The notes under the pieces were generated by a model, which was not told where the DNA came from, did not search any database, and saw nothing but the letters and a program-made list of their open reading frames with translations. A program made the position numbers and the translations under genes. A stretch of 64,000 nt of DNA from Prosthecobacter sp. (GTDB lineage Bacteria > Verrucomicrobiota > Verrucomicrobiia > Verrucomicrobiales > Verrucomicrobiaceae). This document shows, piece by piece, positions 28,561 to 36,885 of this stretch; positions within the stretch are counted from its first letter, which is position 1, and each line of letters begins with the position of its first letter. Where the stretch lies: contig NZ_JACSRD010000179.1 in the NCBI RefSeq assembly GCF_014879935.1, forward strand, positions 1 through 64,000. Reading direction: 5' to 3'.

Positions 28561-29805
28561 TCAGGTCATCAGGCCATCGATGTTGATGAGGAAAAGCTGG
28601 CGGCCGTTCGCGCCATCGGGGGCGTCGATGCAGACGAGTTTTTCATCGCGACTGCTGCGTGGATGGGAGTCGCAGCGCCATTCCCCTTTGTATTCGGGCG
28701 GCTGGACAAAATGGCCGAGGTCGATGCGCTTCTTTGAAGCGATGTGATACAGATGCGGCGTCTGGATGCGGCGCACACCCTGCGCGTAGGTGTCATTCAG
28801 GATCCACTCGTTGTTGTGGAGGTAAGTAAGATGGCCGGCCTTGTCCAAGATGCCGTGACCGATCTCCTCGACGATGCCGCTGTCCTTGTCTTCGAAGAGG
28901 AAATCACCCCAGTCGGTGTTTCCCAGCCAGTTTTTTGCCTGCGAGAGGATGTGCGTGGCATCACGCCAGATGAAATGGGACGCGTAGCCGTTCGGGATGA
29001 CGATGCGCAAGTCGCTGCCGTCCATGTTCGCCGTGATCAGGCGTGTGAGATGGCCGCCCTTCGGCTGCGTCCAGCGATGCAGCATGATGAAGCGCTTCCC
29101 ATCCGGCCCCACGAGCAGGTGATACGCGTGATGTTTCGAGTCGGGATGGTTCTCCATCACCGGGCCCGTGTTCGCCAGCGTCTTGTGGCTCACGATGAGC
29201 TTCTCCACGCCGGTCTCGAGGTTCACATGCGTCACTCCGCTGCCCTCGGGAGCCATCTCGTCGAAAAAGCGGTCCTTGATGCCTGCATAGCCATATCCTG
29301 GCCGACAATCCGCCACGCGGGAGAAGTCGCAGCTCACGCCTTCTTTGCCGTTCGGGCTCAGAGCGTAGATCGGAAAGGGCAGCGTGTGCTTCTCCATCGT
29401 CTTCACATCGAGGACGTGGCTGACGAACTTGTCCTTCTCGCGGTCGTTCCAGATCACCTTCGATTGCGTGCCGGGAATCCATTGCAGCATGCAGCCCTGC
29501 TGCCAGCACCAGGCGTTCGACTTGCCCAGCGGAATCCATTTGTCGCCCTCCTGGAGGTCCACCATGCCGACCTCGATCACGTCATCCGCCGTGGGTGAGC
29601 GATGTTCGAAGTTCACCTTGTTGCTGAGCACGAAACGGTTGTCCGGCGAGAACTGCAGCTTGTCGTAATAGGCGAACCAGTGGAACCCGGGGCCTCGGGT
29701 GATTTTGCGTGTCGGCGGAAAGCCCGGTGCGTCCTGGCCGCGTGCGGCGAAGGGGGCGAGAGCGAGGGTGGACAGAAACTGACGGCGGCTGGGAAGTGAA
29801 TTCAT
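28561..29805 (-). CDS. Exported beta-propeller protein resembling oligogalacturonate-lyase-type folds
   Basis: A 414-residue protein with a Tat-like signal (SRRQFLSTLALAPFAARGQ) and repeated propeller blades: KLQFSPDNRFVLSN, GCMLQWIPGTQSKVIWN, KHHAYHLLVGPDGKRFIMLHR in two parts, and GYASHFIWRDATHILS. The layout and the HRWTQPKGGH segment resemble oligogalacturonide lyase or TolB-like propellers, but catalytic residues could not be confirmed, so function is unassigned. It is separated by 23 nt from the upstream PhoD-like gene and is probably co-transcribed with it. Confidence 0.65.
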   Translation of the reverse strand: MNSLPSRRQFLSTLALAPFAARGQDAPGFPPTRKITRGPGFHWFAYYDKLQFSPDNRFVLSNKVNFEHRSPTADDVIEVGMVDLQEGDKWIPLGKSNAWCWQQGCMLQWIPGTQSKVIWNDREKDKFVSHVLDVKTMEKHTLPFPIYALSPNGKEGVSCDFSRVADCRPGYGYAGIKDRFFDEMAPEGSGVTHVNLETGVEKLIVSHKTLANTGPVMENHPDSKHHAYHLLVGPDGKRFIMLHRWTQPKGGHLTRLITANMDGSDLRIVIPNGYASHFIWRDATHILSQAKNWLGNTDWGDFLFEDKDSGIVEEIGHGILDKAGHLTYLHNNEWILNDTYAQGVRRIQTPHLYHIASKKRIDLGHFVQPPEYKGEWRCDSHPRSSRDEKLVCIDAPDGANGRQLFLINIDGLMT

Positions 29806-29828
29806 GGGTGTGGAGAAGTTGGCGGGAA

Positions 29829-30854
29829 TTAACGGGTCTGCAATTCGCTGAACGGCACGCGGTGCTCAATGCGGGTCAGGCCTTCCTGGTCGATGACTTT
29901 CACCGTGATTGTCGAGGACGGCCAGTCGATGCGCAGATGGCCCACGCTCGGCAGATGCCACGTTTGGGGCACGATGCGGTGCTTGTTCGGCGTCGGCGTG
30001 CCACGGGGATGTTTCTGCGTCATCGAGCTGGAGGTGAAATCGAAAACGCCGTTGTGCGAAAACTCGCACCAGTGCCGGTCCCCGCTCAAAACTACAGCCT
30101 TGTGACCTTTGAGGAGCGAAAGGAGCCTGCGCTGCTCATGCGGGAAGTTGGCCCAGCATTCGCCGCCATGTGCTTCAGGAGCGAATTGAATGCTGGAGAC
30201 GACGATTCGCAGTTCCGCAGGCTCCTGGAGGGCCTTTTCGAGCCAGGCCCACTGTGCTGCGCCGAGCATGGTGGTCGTTTCATCGTCTGTAGGCACCGAA
30301 GTGCCACCTAGCATCGCTTTGTCCTTTGGAACCTTCTTCAGCGGGCTGCGGAAGTAACGTGTGTCGAGCAGGATGACCTGCGCACGCTTTCCGTCGGGCC
30401 CGAAGGTCTGGGAGTGATACACGCCCTCCTGCCTCCGCCGCGGCGAGCCGGGCGGTTCATCGAGCCAGTTCCAGAACTCGGCCTGCGCCTCCTTTTTGAT
30501 CGTGCAATCGGCCCCGCCGTCGTTCAGACCGAAATCGTGGTCATCCCACGTCGCCAGGACCGGTTTGTTCCTCAGGCCGTGGAAGAAGCGGCTGTTTTTC
30601 AGCAACGCATACTTTTCCTGCATCATCGGAATGCCGCCTTTGTCCGCATAAATGTTGTCACCCATGAAGACGAACAGGTCACGCGGCAGCGTGAGCGTGC
30701 GGTCGAGCATGGGATGATCATGCGTGTCGAGACAGGAGCCGAAGATGACGTGCTCCAGCGGCTGCTCATCGCCCGCATGCGCGGCGAGCATTCCGAGGGC
30801 GGGAAGTCCGGCGATGAACTGGCGGCGATGGAGGGAGGTGACTGGCTTCTTCAT
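29829..30854 (-). CDS. PhoD-like metallophosphoesterase
   Basis: A 341-residue protein with a Tat-like signal (LHRRQFIAGLPALGMLAAHA). Metallophosphatase motifs appear in order: GSCLD, FVFMGDNIYAD, ATWDDHDFGLNDGG, LLDTRYFR, VVSSIQFAP and LSGDRHWCEFS. This set matches the PhoD/alkaline-phosphatase-D family, so phosphodiester or phosphomonoester hydrolysis in the periplasm is likely. The start overlaps the stop of the upstream repeat-protein gene (ATGA at 30851-30854), which predicts translational coupling. Confidence 0.92.
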   Translation of the reverse strand: MKKPVTSLHRRQFIAGLPALGMLAAHAGDEQPLEHVIFGSCLDTHDHPMLDRTLTLPRDLFVFMGDNIYADKGGIPMMQEKYALLKNSRFFHGLRNKPVLATWDDHDFGLNDGGADCTIKKEAQAEFWNWLDEPPGSPRRRQEGVYHSQTFGPDGKRAQVILLDTRYFRSPLKKVPKDKAMLGGTSVPTDDETTTMLGAAQWAWLEKALQEPAELRIVVSSIQFAPEAHGGECWANFPHEQRRLLSLLKGHKAVVLSGDRHWCEFSHNGVFDFTSSSMTQKHPRGTPTPNKHRIVPQTWHLPSVGHLRIDWPSSTITVKVIDQEGLTRIEHRVPFSELQTR

Positions 30855-31993
30855 GGTTTGGAGGCGAATTCTTCGATGGTGCGGCGCGCATTCTCACGCT
30901 CGATACACGGGCCGCACAAGCTCAACAATTCACGCGCCTCCTGCACGGAGCCGCCGTTCGCGGCCCGCCTCCAGGCCGCGGTGGCGGAAAAAGCGTCGCG
31001 CAATGGACCGGCGGGCAGTTGACGGATCATTCCAAGGAGCTCACCGAGGTTCCTCACCTGCTCGCCAAGCACTCCCCCGAGTGTGGCGCTGGCCTTTTGC
31101 AGATCAGGATTATTCGCGTGGCTCACCAGCCAGCGCAGCGCTTCGTCCGGTTTGTCACTGGCGAAGGCCGTGATCCAGACGTCAGACAGCAACTCGATGC
31201 GCTCCGCCTTGTCCGGCATTTGCAGGATGAGATCCATCGCCTGGGAGCGATCGATCCCGGATTTGTCCTGAAAGCAGACAGTCTCGAGGAGCCGTTTGCG
31301 CAGCACGGGGTCATCCATTTGCAAAGCCGCCGCAAAGGCGGCCTGCGGATCGGCTCGCCCCCATGCGGAAGCGATCTGATCCAGCGCCTTGTATCGCAAA
31401 AAGGGATCTTCGAGCTGTGCGGCCCATGCAGCGTAGCCAAGCGGATCTTTCTCCGCGCCATTGGCCAGCAGGGATTCGATGCCGGTTTCCTGCAACACGG
31501 GATCGTCTTCCACGGCTGTCACCCATTTCCATGCGGCGGTGGCGTCCGTCCTGGCCCACTCGAACAGAATCCGCCTCAACGCCATGTCCTTGAGCTGCGG
31601 GGAGGTGATGGTTTTCATGGCGGCGAGCGCGGCGTCTCGATCCAGTCCGGTCCAGCGCATGAACAACACTTCGACCGCCCGGCCTCGGACATCGGGATAG
31701 CGTGATCCAAGGATGACTTGCAGCAAGCCCGGCAGTTCGTCGATGCCAGCTTTCTCCACGACCATGAACACATCCGGCCAGCGCTGCGGATTCAAGCGCT
31801 GTGCCAGCAACTCCGCCCAGGACAAAGGACGGGCCGAAGCAGATGGCGGCGGCGATGCGGCCACTTTCATCGACACAACTGCCTGCTTCGCCTCCACAGG
31901 AGCCGGACGGGCCGTGGGACTCTCTGAAGACACGAGCCAGAACCCTGCGAACGCCGCAGAAACGTGCAGCAGGACCTGAAGCCCCAGCTTCAT
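30851..31993 (-). CDS. Membrane-anchored alpha-helical repeat protein, function unknown
   Basis: A 380-residue protein starting MKLGLQVLLHVSAAFAGFWLV (signal peptide or anchor), then a Pro/Ala-rich linker and repeated helical units rich in Ala, Asp and Trp, such as WARTDATAAWKWV, WAAQLEDPFLRYKALD and WGRADPQAAFAAA. The pattern resembles TPR/HEAT-like repeats in which each unit carries an AxxxW motif. It overlaps both neighbours by ATGA. The upstream gene encodes a protein of the same style, suggesting a duplicated pair. No enzymatic motif was seen. The start is the ATG at 31993. Confidence 0.75.
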   Translation of the reverse strand: MKLGLQVLLHVSAAFAGFWLVSSESPTARPAPVEAKQAVVSMKVAASPPPSASARPLSWAELLAQRLNPQRWPDVFMVVEKAGIDELPGLLQVILGSRYPDVRGRAVEVLFMRWTGLDRDAALAAMKTITSPQLKDMALRRILFEWARTDATAAWKWVTAVEDDPVLQETGIESLLANGAEKDPLGYAAWAAQLEDPFLRYKALDQIASAWGRADPQAAFAAALQMDDPVLRKRLLETVCFQDKSGIDRSQAMDLILQMPDKAERIELLSDVWITAFASDKPDEALRWLVSHANNPDLQKASATLGGVLGEQVRNLGELLGMIRQLPAGPLRDAFSATAAWRRAANGGSVQEARELLSLCGPCIERENARRTIEEFASKP

Positions 31994-33024
31994 GGTGCAA
32001 CCTCCAGCCCGTAGGTCTTCAGAAGCTCCGTCCGCATCTCGTGGTCCATGAGTTGTTTCGCCACAGCACCTTGAAGCCATGCAAGCGCGGCATTCCGATC
32101 GGTTTCCAGCCAGTGCTCCACGTGATTCAGGGCATGCTCTTCGCGGATGTCCTGACTCTGGATTCGGGCATCCAGTTCGAGGCCAAACGGCGGGTCGGTC
32201 ATGCCCATGATCCACGCGTAGCCACCAAGCATATCATCACGCCGCCCCGGATCAGTTTCAGCCGCGAGCTGTCTTTCGATGGCTTGCGGATCGATGTCGG
32301 CGAGCTGCATGCCCAGCTTCCACTCGACTGAAATCGCACCCTGATGAGGTTTTGTGCCGTCATTGATCACAGCCAGGATGGCTGCCGTGTTCCGCCAGGA
32401 GCCGGCCTGGGCCGCAACCGCAACCAACCCTTCGGCCAGATACGCCCGCCCCTTGGTGTCCAAACGGGATGCGAACGTTGCGACACGTTCCGCCGGCAAC
32501 TGGGCGAGGCCAAAGGTTGCTGTGCTGAGAAGCAGGACATTGTTCATCCGGCCCTCGGGCAGCGTTTCCAGGAAGCGCAATACCCCTTCCGAGTCGTGGC
32601 GACTCCATTCGGAGATCAGTCTGTTCATCGCCTGGTCTGCCATCTCGCCCGGACGCAGGCTCCGAACGATGCGGGCCAGCACCTGCGGATCGAAGCGGCG
32701 AAAATTTTTCAAACACTCCAACGCGATCTGACCACGCTGCTCGTCCGTGATCTGGGCATCAGTAAGAAACAAAGTCTCCGCCGCGGCAGCGTCGCCTTTG
32801 TTCATCCGGCTCCACACCCACTCCATCGAAGCCGCGACACTGGGGAAGGGCGGCGGCGGCTCGTAAAGGAGATCGACCGACGCAGGCTGGGCGGCCTTCA
32901 TCGGCCGCTGCTTCGCCACCGTTGGTTCGGCAGCGAGTGGCTCCGGCCGCTCCCACCTGCCCACACCCGCCCCGAGCAAGGCGCACAGGGCGGTAGTGAA
33001 GATTGTCCGTGGGAGGTGACGCAT
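31990..33024 (-). CDS. Exported helical repeat protein, paralogue-like partner of the next gene
   Basis: A 344-residue product from the ATG at 33024; a TTG at 33045 would add seven residues. The N-terminal hydrophobic segment (TIFTTALCALLGAGVG) is followed by a low-complexity linker and helical repeats, including DPQVLARIVRSLRPGEMAD, SEWSRHDSEGVLRFLETLP, DPQAIERQLAAETDPGRR and DRNAALAWLQGAVAK. It resembles the following gene in layout and repeat style. Its TGA overlaps that gene's ATG. Likely a scaffold or binding protein; function unknown. Confidence 0.72.
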   Translation of the reverse strand: MRHLPRTIFTTALCALLGAGVGRWERPEPLAAEPTVAKQRPMKAAQPASVDLLYEPPPPFPSVAASMEWVWSRMNKGDAAAAETLFLTDAQITDEQRGQIALECLKNFRRFDPQVLARIVRSLRPGEMADQAMNRLISEWSRHDSEGVLRFLETLPEGRMNNVLLLSTATFGLAQLPAERVATFASRLDTKGRAYLAEGLVAVAAQAGSWRNTAAILAVINDGTKPHQGAISVEWKLGMQLADIDPQAIERQLAAETDPGRRDDMLGGYAWIMGMTDPPFGLELDARIQSQDIREEHALNHVEHWLETDRNAALAWLQGAVAKQLMDHEMRTELLKTYGLEVAP

Positions 33025-33130
33025 GAGCCGCGCTGGAACGATCAACAGGAGAGGCAGCTTAGCAGTTCAAGGAGCGGAGCTTCCCGAACCCATCAGGCAT
33101 CCCGGCTCTTGATAAGTCCACCTCTTGATT

Positions 33131-34378
33131 TCAACGCGGTGCCTTCAGCTTCGCATCGAGCTCCTCCAGGGTGAAACGAACGCTGACGACGTAGGCTTCC
33201 TCGCCCTCGGTCCAGTGGCCATAGGTGGTGGTGACGAAGGTGCCGTCGGGCAGCAGCTCCACGCCCGGGTAAGTGGTGTCCTGGCCCTTCTTGTTGTCCA
33301 TGATGCGCACGCGGTACTGGCCTTCTGTGCCGTTCACAATGTCGTCGTATTTGCCGACCCAGCCCACCCAGTCGCCCTTGGTTGCGCTGACGTGCGTGGT
33401 GTCGCGGAAGCTGATGAAGAGGCGACCATCGGGCGCATACTTCGCCACGTGGCGATCGCCGGTGAGTGAGGCGGGCAGTTCTTTCGGCTGTGACCAGGTG
33501 AGGCCCTCGTCGTCGCTGAAAATGACGAAGGAATTGTACTTCCGGCTGTTTTCGCGCAGCAGCACGGCGATCTGTTTGCCATCGGGCGAGCGCAGAGCGC
33601 CCGGCTCGCAGAGATTCGCGTCGGGCAGCATCGCGATGGGCACGGGCACGCTCCAGGTGAGGCCTCCATCTTTGGAAAGGCAGGTGTAAACCCAGAAACG
33701 CCATGGCTTGGCGGTGGAGGACGAGTACTCCGGCACGTGCGGGCTTTTGATGCGGTATTTCTCCACCTCGCCACCACGGATGAAGCGGCCGTCATCGTGG
33801 AAAAACGCGAGGTAGTGCCCCGGCGTCTTCAAATCGATCACCGTGGCCATCGTGACCACGCCACCGAAGTCGCCGATGGGTTTCAGCTCGCCCCAGTTCG
33901 CGCCATCATCCTCGCTCACGGCCATGCGGATGGGATACAGACCGCTGAACATGATGAGGCGCTTTCTTCCGGCTGAATCGACGGTGCGATGAAGCGTGGG
34001 CACTTCGAGGGAGGTCTCCCAATTCTTCGGCGTGGGCAGGCGATCACTCCAAGTGAGCCCGGCATCGTAACTGCGCTTGTACACGATGGCGCCGCGGCCG
34101 TGGCCCTTCGGATAGACAGTGAGCATCGTCTTGTTGTCCTCCAGCAGCACCGTGGTCGGATGCCCCAGATACTGCCCCTTTTCACGATCCACGACCACCT
34201 GACGTTGCGTCTCGGCGCTGATATCGACGACGGGGATCGTGTAGCCAGGTGGCAGTTTCGTTTTCAGATTTTTGGGCGGCGTCAGCGTGACATCCGCCTG
34301 TTGCAGCTTGGTCTGCGCAAAGGCAGGGGTGAAGGAGGACAGCAGGGAAAACGCGATGAGAATGGGCCTGGCATGCAT
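33131..34378 (-). CDS. Exported sialidase-type (BNR/Asp-box) beta-propeller
   Basis: A 415-residue protein with a signal peptide (IAFSLLSSFTPAFA). Asp-box motifs SxDxGxxW recur: SYDAGLTW, SEDDGANW, SKDGGLTW and SDDEGLTW, spaced as in a six-bladed propeller. Further features are ATVIDLKTPGHYLAFFHDDG and DGTFVTTTYGHWT, common in environmental exo-alpha-sialidase homologues. The real substrate is uncertain, as many such proteins are not true sialidases. It starts at the ATG at 34378; gaps of 106 and 101 nt separate it from its neighbours. Confidence 0.85.
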   Translation of the reverse strand: MHARPILIAFSLLSSFTPAFAQTKLQQADVTLTPPKNLKTKLPPGYTIPVVDISAETQRQVVVDREKGQYLGHPTTVLLEDNKTMLTVYPKGHGRGAIVYKRSYDAGLTWSDRLPTPKNWETSLEVPTLHRTVDSAGRKRLIMFSGLYPIRMAVSEDDGANWGELKPIGDFGGVVTMATVIDLKTPGHYLAFFHDDGRFIRGGEVEKYRIKSPHVPEYSSSTAKPWRFWVYTCLSKDGGLTWSVPVPIAMLPDANLCEPGALRSPDGKQIAVLLRENSRKYNSFVIFSDDEGLTWSQPKELPASLTGDRHVAKYAPDGRLFISFRDTTHVSATKGDWVGWVGKYDDIVNGTEGQYRVRIMDNKKGQDTTYPGVELLPDGTFVTTTYGHWTEGEEAYVVSVRFTLEELDAKLKAPR

Positions 34379-34479
34379 GGTCTGAGCCTTACGCTCCCCG
34401 GGCCCTCGTCTTTGTCCTTTGCGTCTGGTCCTCCCACAATACCACGGCCTGCGCCGGTTTGGTCGGCGCTGTGTCTTGG

Positions 34480-35541
34480 TCAAAGTTTCGCCCGTGGGTC
34501 GATCCCATAAGTCCCACCGGGCTCCTCCACCGGCAGCCTTGGTTTGGAAGAAGCGGGCCTGTCCTCGGCGAACCAGCGGTTCCGCTCGAAACGAAACGTC
34601 CCGGGGGACGTGGCGTCGCTCATGTTGATGTCGATACCCACCTGTGTGCGGCGAAAGACGACCTTGTTGTCCTTCACCAGCACATTGCGGCACTGTACGA
34701 ATCCAGGTTCGCGGGTTTCCTGCAGAATGCGGAAGATCCACTTCGTCGGAAACAATATCGTGTTGCTGCTGAACTCCGCCCCATCGACACCGACGAACGC
34801 TGCGGCGCAGACGCTGCCTTCGATGACGTTTTCACGCGCGATAATCCGTGCCGCCTCATGCTTCGCTCCCGGTGGACGGAAATATTCGAGGCCCGTGGAG
34901 CCGCCGATGTTCAGCGGACGCTCGCCCGCGTTGGTGAAATGGCATTTCTCGACAATCACATCGCTCGTGCCGCCTTTGAGCTGAACAGCGGCGCTGGCCG
35001 TGAACCCATCTTTGCCGATGAACTTGCATCCGGTGATCAAACTGTGATGACATCCGACAAAGTCGATCCCCTGCCCTCCCCAGCCGGTGATCGTGCAATC
35101 GCGGATCGTCAGCTTGTCGAGCCCGGAGCACTTGATGCCATCGTGATTGCCCTGCGGGCCGATGTCGCTGATCTCAACGTTTTCGAGCGTGATACCCGTC
35201 ACTGGACTCGCCAGATCGCCACCGTCGTCGAGATTGAGCCCGTTGCCGGTTTGACCGCTGACACGGATGTTTCGCAGCGTGAGGCCGAAACAGCGTGAGA
35301 AGTGCCACGCATTGGCCCCGCCCTTGAAATGGGGTGGTTTTTTCGGTTCTAGCGCCTCAATCGTGAGCCTTTCGACGCTGCTCACATGATGACCGCCAGG
35401 ATAGTCACCGGGAGCGATTTTGAGCACCATTCCTGGCTTGAGACCGCTCAACGCGGCAGGCAATTCGCCTGGATTGTGCACGATCACCTCGGCACTCCCT
35501 GCGGAAGCGGCCGCCATCAAGAACGGAATGAACTGCCGCAT
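34480..35541 (-). CDS. Right-handed parallel beta-helix protein (polysaccharide-lyase-like)
   Basis: A 353-residue exported protein (signal MRQFIPFLMAAASAGSAE). A regular beta-helix follows: LKPGMVLKIAPGDY, GLTLRNIRVSG, VTGITLENVEISD, DKLTIRDCTITGWGGQGID and SLITGCKFIGKDG. Such folds are shared by pectate lyases and alginate- or mannuronan-processing enzymes; no clear catalytic triad was identified, so only the fold is called. It ends 101 nt before the sialidase-type gene and begins 3 nt after the DUF1552 stop, so it may belong to the operon starting at 40689. Confidence 0.82.
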   Translation of the reverse strand: MRQFIPFLMAAASAGSAEVIVHNPGELPAALSGLKPGMVLKIAPGDYPGGHHVSSVERLTIEALEPKKPPHFKGGANAWHFSRCFGLTLRNIRVSGQTGNGLNLDDGGDLASPVTGITLENVEISDIGPQGNHDGIKCSGLDKLTIRDCTITGWGGQGIDFVGCHHSLITGCKFIGKDGFTASAAVQLKGGTSDVIVEKCHFTNAGERPLNIGGSTGLEYFRPPGAKHEAARIIARENVIEGSVCAAAFVGVDGAEFSSNTILFPTKWIFRILQETREPGFVQCRNVLVKDNKVVFRRTQVGIDINMSDATSPGTFRFERNRWFAEDRPASSKPRLPVEEPGGTYGIDPRAKL

Positions 35542-35544
35542 GCT

Positions 35545-36882
35545 TCAAACCTCCTCCAGCATCATCGTCGCATCGCCAAACGTCTTCGGTCGCACGTCCA
35601 TCTTGTCCATCATCGACATGAAAAGACGGCAGAGCTGGCGCTCGGGCTTGTCTTTGTAGTCGAGCACGCGACCGCTCATCAAACGTCCGCCCGCGCCGCC
35701 GAGGACGACGACGGGCAGTTCGTCGTTGTTGTGCTTGGCGCCGACCATCATGCTGGAGCAGTGCATGAGCATGGTGTTGTCGAGCAGTGTGCGCTCGCCC
35801 TCCCGGATGCTGTCGAGTTTGCGTGCGATGTAGGCGAGCTGCTCCATGAAGAGCTGGTTCACCTTGAGGTAGTCCTCGCCGTCGCTGTGCGAAAGCAGGT
35901 GGTGGATCATGTAGTCGATGCCGTGGCCGGGCTGCTGCACGCTGGGCAGATTCGGGAAACGCAGGGCACTGTGGTCGTTGTTGAGCTTCAGTGTGGTGAT
36001 GCGTGTGGTGTCGGTCTGGAAACCGAGCACGAGGATGTCACACATGAGCTTCATGTGCTCGGCGATGTCCTGCGGGATGCCGTCGGCAGGACGCTGCATG
36101 TTCGGTTTGTCGAGCGTGGGCCGCCAGCCTTGCAGTTCGCCGCGTTTGCCGGCGTTTTCGATGCGCTTCTCCACCTCGCGCACGCTGTCGAGATACTCGT
36201 CGAGCTTGCGTTGATCGATGGCGCTGATGTCGCGCCGCAAATCCTGCGCATCGGCCAGCACGGCATCCAGCACGCTCTTGTCGGCGGGCGAGGCATCGTC
36301 TTTAAAGAGACGATCAAAGGCCAGCGCGGGGTAAAGCTCCAGCGGCGTCGGCGTGGTCGGCGAAGACCACGAAATGTGCGAGCTGTAGAGCATCGAGTAG
36401 TTTTTGTGCACCGAGGGGTTCGACTTCTCGCACGCGAGCACGAGGCTCGGCACCTTCGTGGAGCGTCCGTAGGTCTGGGCGAGCATTTGATCGAAGCTCG
36501 TGCCGCTGCGGATCTCGCCACCGCTCGCGATGGGGGCGCCGGAGAGCATGTTTCCGGTCTGCGAGGAGTGAATGTTCCCTTTGCGCGCCTCCTCATGATA
36601 CAATCCGCGCACAAAGAGCAGTCGCTCGCGAAAGTCCTTCAGCGGCTCCAGCACGCGGCCAAGCTCCATCGCCTTCCCCTCGCCCTTCGCCCACCATTCC
36701 TTCGATTGGAAGCCGTTGCCCGAGAAGGTCACGCACAAGCGCACCGGAGCTTCGCTCGCCGGTTTGTTCTTCTTCGGCTCATCGCCCCAGACATTGACGG
36801 ATTCCATCCACGGCAGCGCCATGGTAACGCCTGCTCCACGCAGGAAGGCTCGACGGGAGAATTGATGGCTTTTCATGTTCAT
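35545..36882 (-). CDS. DUF1552 protein (Tat-exported)
   Basis: A 445-residue protein with a Tat-like N-terminus (SRRAFLRGAGVTMALPWMESV). DUF1552 landmarks are RLCVTFSGNGFQSKEWW, RERLLFVRGLYHEEARKGN, GGEIRSGTSFDQMLAQ and NTMLMHCSSMMVGAKHNNDELP. DUF1552 genes normally lie beside a DUF1592/1588/1585 cytochrome, as here with a 3-nt gap, and are thought to function with it outside the membrane. It ends 3 nt before the beta-helix gene. Substrate and activity are unknown. Confidence 0.93.
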   Translation of the reverse strand: MNMKSHQFSRRAFLRGAGVTMALPWMESVNVWGDEPKKNKPASEAPVRLCVTFSGNGFQSKEWWAKGEGKAMELGRVLEPLKDFRERLLFVRGLYHEEARKGNIHSSQTGNMLSGAPIASGGEIRSGTSFDQMLAQTYGRSTKVPSLVLACEKSNPSVHKNYSMLYSSHISWSSPTTPTPLELYPALAFDRLFKDDASPADKSVLDAVLADAQDLRRDISAIDQRKLDEYLDSVREVEKRIENAGKRGELQGWRPTLDKPNMQRPADGIPQDIAEHMKLMCDILVLGFQTDTTRITTLKLNNDHSALRFPNLPSVQQPGHGIDYMIHHLLSHSDGEDYLKVNQLFMEQLAYIARKLDSIREGERTLLDNTMLMHCSSMMVGAKHNNDELPVVVLGGAGGRLMSGRVLDYKDKPERQLCRLFMSMMDKMDVRPKTFGDATMMLEEV

Positions 36883-36885
36883 GAA

